This document shows, in pieces, positions 14,275-20,187 of a stretch of DNA of 20,445 nucleotides. The notes below the pieces were generated by a model. That model searched no databases, was not told the DNA's origin, and was given only the letters and a program-made list of their open reading frames with translations. The stretch's first letter is position 1, and each line of letters begins with the position of its first letter. This DNA comes from an uncultured Blautia sp. (GTDB lineage Bacteria; Bacillota; Clostridia; Lachnospirales; Lachnospiraceae), in contig CAAFRY010000308.1 of assembly GCA_900765525.1 (NCBI GenBank), positions 1-20,445 of the forward strand. Reading direction: 5' to 3'. Both the position numbers and the translations under genes were made by a program.

Positions 14275-14341
14275 AAAAATACAAGGAGAAATGGCTGCAC
14301 CCATTTCTGTCTGCCGAGAAACAGGCAGACTATCCCCTTGT
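14275..14341 (-). other. Predicted three-way-junction RNA structure before znuA
   Basis: In the minus-strand transcript ACAAGG (top 14336-14341) pairs with CCTTGT (14281-14286). Enclosed are GTCTGCC-tgtttctc-GGCAGAC (14309-14330) and AGAAATGG-gtgcag-CCATTTCT (14287-14308), which abut each other and the closing stem with no unpaired base on two of three junction strands. The closing stem is followed by ATTTTTG. It lies about 35 bases before the start of the znuA gene. It could be a partial terminator, an RNA processing site, a regulatory leader or a dispersed repeat. I do not recognise a riboswitch class. Confidence 0.6.
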
Positions 14342-14359
14342 TATCCTACCTTCTACTAT

Positions 14360-14656
14360 TCAATTCAAAAGCTTCACTTTAAGAGTTATCAAAGATTGTA
14401 TGGGTATATCCGCCCCGAAAAGCGGCAGACAGGACAAAAGAATATACATAAAAGCAACTGCGCCGGTAACTGCTGCAACAACATGGGTTAAGATTTTCAG
14501 CGAATTTTCGCAAACATGCATCTGGCAGCAGACTGCACAATTTTCCCCTGTGCAGTCATGGTCTGCCGCCCTGACAAGAAAGACTGTAGAGAACAGCAAA
14601 ATAATCGTAATTATGGTTATCATAATCATTGCAAGTACAGATTTTCTTTTTGCCAT
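14360..14656 (-). CDS. Small Cys-rich two-helix membrane protein, metal-locus associated
   Basis: A 98-residue membrane protein. Hydrophobic helices are at about residues 7-29 and 57-80. Between them an external loop carries a Cys/His cluster: His33, Cys35, Cys40, Cys43, Cys44, His47, Cys49, of the form CxxxxCxxCCxxxxC. This layout suggests a metal-binding or disulfide-forming loop. The ATG at 14656 is 20 bases after the Fur-family gene, with AAAGGAGAA seven bases upstream; 16 upstream codons overlap that gene and are excluded. Its position between a Zur-like regulator and the metal importer indicates a role in metal handling. I do not recognise a characterised family, and the direction of the loop is inferred. 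Confidence 0.72.
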   Translation of the reverse strand: MAKRKSVLAMIMITIITIILLFSTVFLVRAADHDCTGENCAVCCQMHVCENSLKILTHVVAAVTGAVAFMYILLSCLPLFGADIPIQSLITLKVKLLN

Positions 14657-14675
14657 GCCGTTCTCCTTTCCAGTG

Positions 14676-15068
14676 TTATTCCTGACATTCTTTGCAGGTT
14701 CCATAGATAATCGTCTTTACCTTGTCTACCACAAACCCTTCGCTCCCGGCAATTACGTTTACGAAGGCATCACTGTCTTTTGTATTCAAATGAAAAATTT
14801 TTCCGCATTTCTTACAGGAAAGATGTAAATGCTCCCTGCATTGTTGAATATCCATATATTGGTAAAACACTTCCCGGCCACCCTTGATTCCACATTTCTT
14901 AACCATGCCGCTGTTCTCTAAGGCAGAAAGGTTCCGGTACACAGCACTTAGACTGATACCTTCTCCGGCCAGTGCGGCAGCGATTTGCTTTACCGATAAC
15001 TTCTCATCGGGATGCTGGGATAAATACTCTGTCAACAGCCTGCGCTGCTTGGTCTTATATTCCTGCAA
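14676..15068 (-). CDS. Fur family metal regulator, Zur-like
   Basis: A 130-residue Fur-superfamily repressor. The N-terminal winged helix covers residues about 5-75 (LSVKQIAAALAGEGISLSAVYRNLSALENSGMVKK). The structural zinc site is complete with CKKC near residue 85 and CKEC near 125. The regulatory site is suggested by HLHLSCKKCGKIFHLN. The start is a TTG at 15068 supported by GAGAGGGGG seven bases before; no in-frame ATG fits the family N-terminus. It heads the metal-import operon, and a palindrome lies just after its -10 box, so it is probably autoregulated and controls the operon. Zur is preferred over Fur or PerR because of the linked ZnuABC-type importer, not because of a residue test. 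Confidence 0.85.
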   Translation of the reverse strand: MQEYKTKQRRLLTEYLSQHPDEKLSVKQIAAALAGEGISLSAVYRNLSALENSGMVKKCGIKGGREVFYQYMDIQQCREHLHLSCKKCGKIFHLNTKDSDAFVNVIAGSEGFVVDKVKTIIYGTCKECQE

Positions 15069-15084
15069 ATCAAAACCCCCTCTC

Positions 15085-15138
15085 CAATTTGCAAATGAAT
15101 CGCAAATTGATTATAGCATAGAATTGACACAATGCAAA
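15085..15138 (-). promoter_or_regulatory. Promoter and Fur/Zur-type operator of the metal operon
   Basis: On the minus strand TTTGCA (15133-15138) and TATAAT (15110-15115) are 17 bases apart. Directly after the -10 box, CAATTTGC (15085-15092) and GCAAATTG (15102-15109) form a perfect inverted repeat with a 9-base spacer. A repressor bound there would block initiation. The sequence is not the classic Zur box of B. subtilis, so the match to this regulator is inference. Confidence 0.65.
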
Positions 15139-15148
15139 GACTTTTTTG

Positions 15149-15157
15149 TGGTATACT
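15149..15157 (+). promoter_or_regulatory. Candidate extended -10 promoter on the plus strand
   Basis: TGG-TATACT is an extended -10 element. A perfect TTGACA at 15124-15129 is upstream, but 22 bases away, which is too far for normal spacing. Transcription would start near 15163 and run into the hairpin at 15212-15256. Confidence 0.4.
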
Positions 15158-15211
15158 ACCCTTGCGGTGCTGTAAACTTGTTACAGTTCACACTGCGCAT
15201 AAACTGCAACG

Positions 15212-15256
15212 GAATCCAGCCCATTTTCAGTCGCCTACGGCGAGAGGGCTGGATTC
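15212..15256 (+). terminator. Terminator-like hairpin before the AraC/GyrI gene
   Basis: GAATCCAGCCC (15212-15222) and GGGCTGGATTC (15246-15256) pair perfectly, with an inner stem TCGCC-tac-GGCGA. It is followed by TTTAGCTGCTTTT. An upstream short hairpin CTGTAA-acttg-TTACAG sits at 15171-15187. Together with the promoter at 15149 it could define a transcript of about 100 nt, or it may be a dispersed repeat. Confidence 0.5.
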
Positions 15257-15275
15257 TTTAGCTGCTTTTCGTACT

Positions 15276-15311
15276 GGCCTGTGCATTTTCAGTAAATGAA
15301 AATGCCAGGTC
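15276..15311 (+). other. Long perfect hairpin in the AraC/GyrI gene leader
   Basis: GGCCTG-t-GCATTTTCA (15276-15291), loop GTAAA, and TGAAAATGC-CAGGTC (15297-15311) form a 15-bp stem with one bulged T. No T-run follows, so a terminator is unlikely. It lies about 90 bases before the ATG of the gene at 15398 and may be an operator or a leader RNA element. Confidence 0.5.
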
Positions 15312-15397
15312 TTAACCTAAACTTCACAAAAGTAAGCAGAAAAAGCGAGGAAAAAAAGCTGGGTATAAGGTATCCTGACTGTCAGGGAGGTAAAAAA

Positions 15398-16264
15398 ATG
15401 GAATGGTTAAAAAAGCTGGGCGAAGCCATAGATTACTTGGAAGCCCATTTAGATAAAGATTTATCCTACCAGGAGGCAGCACGGATAGCCTGCTGTTCCC
15501 CCGAGTATTTTCAGAGAATTTTTTCCTATATTGCAGGAGTTTCCCTATCAGAATATATACGCCGCAGAAAAATGACACAGGCAGCCTTTGAGCTGCAACA
15601 AACAAATAGCAGGGTCATAGATGTAGCTGTGAAATACGGGTATTCTTCCCCCACTTCCTTTAACCGGGCCTTTCAAAAGGTCCATGGCATAAAGCCTATG
15701 ACAGCTAAAAATATGGGGTGTACACTATGCGCATATCCTGCTCTCAAATTTTCTGTCCAAGTGTCCGGAGACACTCCCATTTCCTATCACATCGAAGAAA
15801 AAGACCTTATACGAATAGTGGGGTTCAAGACTCCTCTGGTTGAAAACATGGAAGCAAATATGAAGCATATCCCCCTCTTTTGGAAACAAGCCTGGAGCCA
15901 AAATCAAATCGGAAAATTGGCCAAACTGTCTGATGGAAACCCTGATGGAATTTTAGGCGTCAGTATCTACTCAGGTCCCAAAAATTTCTATTACTACATT
16001 GCCGTATCCACCGATGCCCCGGCCCTTGACAATATGGCGGAATATACTATTCCCAAAGCAATCTGGGCTGTTTTTGAAAACAGCGGGCAATTTAAAGAAG
16101 ACGTACAAAGTGTATTCCGCCGCTTTCTCACAGAATTTCTTCCCTTGTCCGGATATGTATACGCAGGGTTTCCGGATATAGAGGTATATCCTTTTTCCAC
16201 GGGACAGCCGGCATCCGGCCAATCCCAGGTATGGATTGCCATAAAAAAAGCAAAGGAGGTGTAA
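15398..16264 (+). CDS. AraC family regulator with GyrI-like effector-binding domain
   Basis: A 288-residue regulator in which the DNA-binding domain is N-terminal. Two helix-turn-helix units occupy residues about 8-105 (LSYQEAARIACCSPEYFQRIF and VIDVAVKYGYSSPTSFNRAF, ending in HGIKPMTAK). Residues about 130-285 form a GyrI/BacR-type ligand-binding domain, opening with YHIEEKDLIRIVGFKT and closing with DIEVYPF...SQVWIAIKK. Proteins of this build respond to cationic drugs or other small molecules. The ATG at 15398 has GGGAGG eight bases upstream; 34 upstream codons are excluded by that. The stop is three bases from the next gene's ATG, whose ribosome site lies within this gene's end, so the two are coupled. 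Confidence 0.87.
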   Translation: MEWLKKLGEAIDYLEAHLDKDLSYQEAARIACCSPEYFQRIFSYIAGVSLSEYIRRRKMTQAAFELQQTNSRVIDVAVKYGYSSPTSFNRAFQKVHGIKPMTAKNMGCTLCAYPALKFSVQVSGDTPISYHIEEKDLIRIVGFKTPLVENMEANMKHIPLFWKQAWSQNQIGKLAKLSDGNPDGILGVSIYSGPKNFYYYIAVSTDAPALDNMAEYTIPKAIWAVFENSGQFKEDVQSVFRRFLTEFLPLSGYVYAGFPDIEVYPFSTGQPASGQSQVWIAIKKAKEV

Positions 16265-16267
16265 ACC

Positions 16268-17305
16268 ATGTATCATTTACGGTTAAAAGGAGACCATTAT
16301 GAAATGGGCGTAAAAAGAGGAAAGCTTTTTGAAAAAAACGGAGTATTCTTTCCCCTCCGGCTGGATGACTTCCAGCTCCGTCACGGAAAGGCAAGTGAAA
16401 GAATTCTCAGACACTACTTTCCCCAGGTATGTCAAGAGGTACAGGGGATAGCAGATACTTTAGGCGTAGATTATCTCTCCCTTATTTCCTGGATGCTGTG
16501 CATGGGCTGCTGCATGTACAATCTGAAAGACAATATTCCTTCAGAAATCCGAGGCTGTACAGCCTTTGCTTTTTCTGACAGCCGTCAAATAATATACGGC
16601 AGAAATAATGATTTGCCTCCTTTTCTGAAGAAAGGCAGCAAAAGCGAAATCTATACCCCGGACAAGGGAAACCAATTTAATTTGACAACTTCCTCTTTCA
16701 TCAACGGAGAAGAGGGTTTAAACCAGCACGGGCTGGCTGTTGCCATGACCTTTGTACTAACTGACCTGAAGGAAATAAAAGCAGGCTTTAATTCTTGTTT
16801 TATAGTCAGATACCTGCTGGAAAAAGCCTGCAATGCAGCCCAGGCTCTTTCTATGCTCCTGGAATTACCCATAGCTTCTAACTGTAACATTTTACTAGCG
16901 GATAAGGGCGGCAACATGCTGGTAGCAGAATGTACGCCTACAGCAAAAAACATACGCAGACCGCAAAAGACTGACACAGGATATGGGATATGTACAGTCA
17001 ACAGCTTTATTTCTGAGAAAATGAAACCTTATGATTTTGCTAAAGGACAAGATTACTATTCCCGCCAAAGATTTCAGGTTGTTATGGAAACCCTGAACCG
17101 ACACATGAAAGGTAATCTTATAGACACTGCCCAAAAGCTCTTAAAAGGAGAATATGGCTTTATGTGCCAGTACGACCAGGAACCTGATTTCGAGACTGTC
17201 TGGAGTTCTGTTTTTGATTTAAAGAATTTGACCATATACCGTGCCGAGGGCGACCCACGAAAAAAGAAGTTTATAGTGGATAAAAGATTGCAAAGTAACA
17301 AATAA
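16268..17305 (+). CDS. C45 family autoproteolytic acyltransferase/hydrolase
   Basis: A 345-residue N-terminal-nucleophile hydrolase resembling the peptidase C45 (isopenicillin N acyltransferase-like) group and, more distantly, choloylglycine hydrolases. Such enzymes make or break amide bonds of acylated small molecules. The opening YEMGVKRGKLF is typical. The expected autocleavage site is RG-C97-TAF, freeing Cys97 as nucleophile, followed by the conserved GRNNDL at about 111-116 and the NQHGLAVAM segment near 152. No signal peptide is seen, so it should act in the cytosol. AAAGGAGG lies eight bases before the ATG and overlaps the end of the regulator gene. The natural substrate is unknown; beta-lactam acylation is not implied. 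Confidence 0.82.
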   Translation: MYHLRLKGDHYEMGVKRGKLFEKNGVFFPLRLDDFQLRHGKASERILRHYFPQVCQEVQGIADTLGVDYLSLISWMLCMGCCMYNLKDNIPSEIRGCTAFAFSDSRQIIYGRNNDLPPFLKKGSKSEIYTPDKGNQFNLTTSSFINGEEGLNQHGLAVAMTFVLTDLKEIKAGFNSCFIVRYLLEKACNAAQALSMLLELPIASNCNILLADKGGNMLVAECTPTAKNIRRPQKTDTGYGICTVNSFISEKMKPYDFAKGQDYYSRQRFQVVMETLNRHMKGNLIDTAQKLLKGEYGFMCQYDQEPDFETVWSSVFDLKNLTIYRAEGDPRKKKFIVDKRLQSNK

Positions 17306-17321
17306 TCTATGTCTTTCCCTA

Positions 17322-17374
17322 TTGACAAAATGTAATGTAAGTGTTACATTTTATATGTAACTACTTGATTACAT
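17322..17374 (+). promoter_or_regulatory. Promoter with two tandem palindromic operators
   Basis: Two copies of ATGTAA-N8-TTACAT occur. In the first the arms are 9 bp, AAAATGTAA (17327-17335) and TTACATTTT (17344-17352); in the second they are 6 bp, 17355-17360 and 17369-17374. The centres are 25 bases apart. The first overlaps a promoter with a perfect TTGACA (17322-17327) and TACATT (17345-17350) at 17-base spacing. This is a clear autoregulation layout for the small XRE gene that follows. Confidence 0.75.
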
Positions 17375-17394
17375 TTTGGAAGGAGGCCATAACT

Positions 17395-17598
17395 TTGATA
17401 TGGAACCGCATTAAGGTACTGCGTGCGGAGCGAGATTGGACCCAGGCAGATTTAGCAGAGAAAGTGGGCATTTCACGTCAGGCAGTCATATCAATAGAAA
17501 AGTACAAATACACGCCGTCTTTAGAACTGGCCTTTAAGATTGCGGAAGCTTTTGACGTTTCTATTGATAAAGTCTTTGAGCATAGGGAGGAAGTATAA
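17395..17598 (+). CDS. Small XRE family transcriptional regulator
   Basis: A 67-residue protein that is almost entirely one Cro/CI-type helix-turn-helix. The consensus is LRAERDWTQADLAEKVGISRQAVISIEKYKYTPSLELAFKIAEAF, over residues about 8-52, broken here only by helix turns. No effector domain is present. The start is TTG at 17395, with AAGGAGG eight bases upstream; a longer frame through an in-frame ATG at 17341 would translate the operator DNA and is rejected. The gene is followed after one base by a small membrane protein gene, a pairing common in Firmicutes. It probably represses its own promoter through the two palindromes just upstream. The signal is unknown. Confidence 0.88.
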   Translation: MIWNRIKVLRAERDWTQADLAEKVGISRQAVISIEKYKYTPSLELAFKIAEAFDVSIDKVFEHREEV

Positions 17599-17599
17599 T

Positions 17600-17914
17600 A
17601 TGAATGAGCAAAGATTTCTTTTAATTTTTCTAGTTGCAGCATTAACGGCAACTCTTGGTCTATATCTTTTAAAAGCAAAGAAACAAATGCAGTATAAAGG
17701 TGACGAACGCTGGCAGCTGATACAGCTAAAAGCCAATAATTCCGCTAACATCACAAACGGAATTTTGATTTTATTACTTGCTGTATTGCCTTTTTTCATT
17801 GACCCTCAAACTACGCTTTCCTTCCAGCGGGTAATAACCCTGGGGCTGCTCTATATTGGAACCCGCAACCTCATAGAATTGGCCGCAACCGTATATTTTG
17901 ACAGACAATTATAA
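17600..17914 (+). CDS. Small three-helix membrane protein paired with XRE regulator
   Basis: A 104-residue membrane protein. Hydrophobic helices fall near residues 6-25, 50-68 and 76-95, with a conserved-looking basic and polar loop (KAKKQMQYKGDERWQLIQLKANN) between the first two. The ATG at 17600 is one base after the regulator's stop, with GGGAGGAAG upstream; 20 further codons upstream lie inside the regulator and are excluded. Proteins of this build next to a small XRE regulator resemble the DUF2178/DUF3796-type groups, though I cannot assign one. They may sense the membrane state or control the regulator; this is inference. The gene may end at the hairpin 17999-18027, which also serves the tRNA. 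Confidence 0.7.
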   Translation: MNEQRFLLIFLVAALTATLGLYLLKAKKQMQYKGDERWQLIQLKANNSANITNGILILLLAVLPFFIDPQTTLSFQRVITLGLLYIGTRNLIELAATVYFDRQL

Positions 17915-17998
17915 AATAAACCGAAGTGTTTTTCTAATGGTAATATAATTTGCAGTATGTGTTCTCTGTTCTCGCTCTACCCTATAAATTTAAGAAAA

Positions 17999-18027
17999 GC
18001 TCACAAACGGCAAAACCGCTTGTGAGC
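17999..18027 (-). terminator. Rho-independent terminator of tRNA-Ser
   Basis: On the minus strand GCTCACAAGCGG-ttttg-CCGTTTGTGAGC forms a 12-bp stem with one mismatch and is followed by TTTTCTT. It starts nine bases after the tRNA 3' end. In the plus direction it is followed by GTTGTTTTT, so it may also end the operon at 17395-17914. Confidence 0.8.
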
Positions 18028-18035
18028 GTTGTTTT

Positions 18036-18126
18036 TGGCGGAGTGGGTGGGATTCGAACCCACGGTACCAGCAAAGGTACAAACGATTTCGAGTCGTTCT
18101 CGTTATGACCGCTTCGATACCACTCC
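18036..18126 (-). tRNA. tRNA-Ser(CGA)
   Basis: A 91-nt serine tRNA with the 3' CCA encoded. The acceptor stem GGAGTGG pairs with CCACTCC, the discriminator base is G, the anticodon stem-loop is AACGA-CTCGAAA-TCGTT with anticodon CGA for UCG codons, the long variable arm runs through GTACC...GGTACC, and the T-arm is GTGGG-TTCGAAT-CCCAC. All arms pair. It is transcribed towards a terminator at 17999-18027, probably from the promoter at 18375-18403. Confidence 0.95.
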
Positions 18127-18271
18127 GAGTATTAATCTTCACATCAGCTCTAAAACTGCTTCGGAAAAAGGAGAGAACTGATGGATAGAACTAAGCAATA
18201 CTGACTCCTTAATGATACCCTCAAATGCCTGCAAAATCAAAGCTTTTCAAGGGCAAACTTCCAAAAATGGC

Positions 18272-18317
18272 ATTCGTTTCCGAGTGGGACCTCTTACGAC
18301 CACTTGAGTACATCTCC
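18272..18317 (-). pseudogene. Decayed 5' half of a second tRNA-Ser
   Basis: Reading the minus strand from 18317, GGAGATGTACTCAAGTGGTC followed by GTAAGAGGTCCCACTCGGAAA matches the 5' half of a bacterial tRNA-Ser: a seven-base acceptor strand, TA at positions 8-9, a CTC/GAG D-stem with an AGTGGTC loop, and an anticodon-loop-like CTCGGAAA. No T-arm or matching 3' acceptor strand follows before the intact tRNA-Ser at 18126. It looks like a deletion relic of a tandem tRNA-Ser pair. It cannot be a working tRNA as it stands. Confidence 0.55.
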
Positions 18318-18374
18318 AGAAGTTTTCTGCTGTATCAGCCTTTAAACGCCTCAAAAGGGCGAATTACAGACAAT

Positions 18375-18403
18375 ATTATATCTCTCCGCCTGTAACAGGT
18401 CAA
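18375..18403 (-). promoter_or_regulatory. Consensus promoter upstream of tRNA relic and tRNA-Ser
   Basis: On the minus strand TTGACC (18398-18403) and a perfect TATAAT (18375-18380) are 17 bases apart. The transcript would begin near 18368, pass the tRNA relic and reach the intact tRNA-Ser about 240 bases later. The rest of 18127-18271 shows no gene or clear structure. Confidence 0.7.
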
Positions 18404-18453
18404 GAAATTTTTAAGAAATAAAAGGATGATTTTCGTTATGGATTTTCGCTATT

Positions 18454-20187
18454 TCATGATTTTCGAAAAGTTGGATTTCCCTGTCTTCTTCCCAAATCTA
18501 TCATTCGATACCAATACCCAAACCTACGGCTTTGTCCTGACGTTCTGCATTCTCTGAAAAAAGGAAAACCAAACATCCCTGCCATCATTCCCTCCTGCTT
18601 TTCATAGCAGCCCGGAACTCCTAATATCCAACGTCCGTCTTCCTCTCTTCTCCCCAAAAGAAGATGCCCGTAATGGTTCAGCCCATGTCTTAAAAACGGA
18701 TTATTTAACAGCCCTTGTTCTCTTATGCCTAATCTCCTAAAGTCATAAGGCATGATTTTCCTGCAATCCAGAATCCCCCCGTCAAAAATAGGCTGGGCTT
18801 CTTCTTGGGCCAAAGCTGCAGACTGACCTGCCATCTCTCCTGTCTCCTGACGGTTATCCTCTTGTTCCCGGCTCATATTTTCATTCCTGTTTTCCTGTCT
18901 GCTCATTCCCCTGTTTCCATATTCCGAACTGCTCCTAAATTCATTCCCGGTTTCCCATTCATCTATGGTTTCCCTGGTATCCCGTCGGTTCACGTTGCCA
19001 GTTCCTCTTCCCGGACTGCTCATTGCCTCCTTTTCGTTTTCCCATCTGTTGTTCCACTGTTCTCTTGTCTCCCCACCGGTCATGCCCTCATTTCCAGTTT
19101 CCCTGTCGTCCATATTTCCATTATCGATTCTCCGTCTGTCCATATCAGGATTTCCGTTTTTCCAACTGTTCATGGTTCCATTTCCAGCTTCCCGGTTGCC
19201 CATAGCTCCATTTCCGGATTCCCGATTGCCCATGGTTTCATTTCCGGATTCCCGATTACCCATGGTTTCATTTCCAGTTTCCCATCTGCCTATACTGCCG
19301 CTTCCGGATTCATTCTCCATCTCGCCCACTATTCCTGTGCCTCCCGCTCTTCTTCCTTCCAATGAAGTTCTGGTTCTTATTCCCCTTGTTCCTCCCATCC
19401 CCGGGCTCAAAGGACTTTCCGTTGTCTTCTCTCCAAATGGTTCTCCGGTTCTGCCAGCTCTATCCCCAGGCTCTCCTGTAAAGTCTCCCGGGAATTCCTC
19501 CATGGCTTCTCCCATAGCTTCTTCCTGGGGCATTGCTGAAAGGGCTTCTGCCGGACTTTCCTGGGGTTGTTCTGAAAATTCTTCCATTGGTAATTCTTCT
19601 GGGGGCAGCCTTCTTTCTCCGGTCCGGAAGTTTTCTTCCCTTGGTCTTTCCAGGCTGCTCTCTTCTCTTCTGTCCCCCAACCTTTCCTCTGGAGCTTCTC
19701 CCCGGAGGTTTTCTTCTCCCCTTGCTGCTCCTCTTGATTCTCCTCCTGCTTCTCCCCTGTCTCTCCCCCTGCTCTCCTCTTCTGGCTGTACAGGCTCCGG
19801 AAATTCTATATCTTCCACTCTCAGAGGCTGCTCCTCCCATCCGCTTCCATAGGCTTCGCCTGTATCCGTCATCAATACCAGGCCCCTCAAATCTCCAAGC
19901 CCATAACCACTGTTTTCCAGATTGTCCTGAGGCATCTCGTATTCAAACTGTACGGCAGGTCCGGCTAAATTACAGTTTCCCAAAAAAACCCCTTTGGCTC
20001 TGCCATTTTCTCTCACATAACCGTAAACCTGAGTGGGAACTTCTCCCCGCCCTGAAATCCCTTCCAGCTTAAAATTCATTCTGCACACGCCGTTTCTGGC
20101 CTCCACTTTAATGAACCCTCTTCCGCTCCCCTTTTTTCCCTGGGTATATTCGTATACATATGCAATAAATCTTCTATAATCCGCCAT
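18454..20187 (-). CDS. Large two-domain protein with repeat-rich linker (DUF6128-like)
   Basis: A 577-residue protein with no signal peptide or membrane helix. An N-terminal domain of about 125 residues opens YRRFIAYVYEYTQGKKG and contains FIKVEARNGVCRMNFKLEG and YGYVRENGRAKGVFLGN. Then comes a low-complexity linker of about 330 residues, rich in Glu, Arg, Gly and Asn, with a run of degenerate 10-residue units of the type MGNRESGNET. The C-terminal domain, about 110 residues, reads CRKIMPYDFRRLGIREQGLLNNPFLRHG and ends near WYRMIDLGRR. I recall this end-domain arrangement from Lachnospiraceae DUF6128 proteins, but not any function. The ATG has GAGAGGAC six bases upstream. Long plus-strand frames across the linker are composition artefacts. 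Confidence 0.75.
   Translation of the reverse strand: MADYRRFIAYVYEYTQGKKGSGRGFIKVEARNGVCRMNFKLEGISGRGEVPTQVYGYVRENGRAKGVFLGNCNLAGPAVQFEYEMPQDNLENSGYGLGDLRGLVLMTDTGEAYGSGWEEQPLRVEDIEFPEPVQPEEESRGRDRGEAGGESRGAARGEENLRGEAPEERLGDRREESSLERPREENFRTGERRLPPEELPMEEFSEQPQESPAEALSAMPQEEAMGEAMEEFPGDFTGEPGDRAGRTGEPFGEKTTESPLSPGMGGTRGIRTRTSLEGRRAGGTGIVGEMENESGSGSIGRWETGNETMGNRESGNETMGNRESGNGAMGNREAGNGTMNSWKNGNPDMDRRRIDNGNMDDRETGNEGMTGGETREQWNNRWENEKEAMSSPGRGTGNVNRRDTRETIDEWETGNEFRSSSEYGNRGMSRQENRNENMSREQEDNRQETGEMAGQSAALAQEEAQPIFDGGILDCRKIMPYDFRRLGIREQGLLNNPFLRHGLNHYGHLLLGRREEDGRWILGVPGCYEKQEGMMAGMFGFPFFRECRTSGQSRRFGYWYRMIDLGRRQGNPTFRKS
18961..19290 (-). repeat. Degenerate 30-bp tandem repeat within the coding linker
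   Basis: Eleven 30-bp units run in unbroken register from 18961 to 19290. The best conserved are 19171-19200, 19201-19230, 19231-19260 and 19261-19290, which share a CATGGTTTCATTTCC-like half and a CCCGATTGCC-like half. Each unit encodes ten residues such as MGNRESGNET. The perfect period of 30 keeps the reading frame when copies are gained or lost, so the linker length probably varies between strains. Confidence 0.8.

Noticed and set aside
18036..18126. tRNA-Ser as an attachment site of an integrated element
   Set aside because: No direct repeat of the tRNA 3' end, integrase or phage gene is seen on either side within the window.
19081..19290. Possible CRISPR array because of regular 30-bp units
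   Set aside because: The units are contiguous without spacers, degenerate, and keep the reading frame of a protein. No cas genes are present.
18805..20072. Several long plus-strand open frames, up to 295 codons, opposite the gene at 18454-20187
   Set aside because: They lie opposite the repeat-rich linker, translate to Ser/Pro/Phe-rich low-complexity text, and lack ribosome sites. The minus-strand frame spans the whole region with structured ends and a good start.
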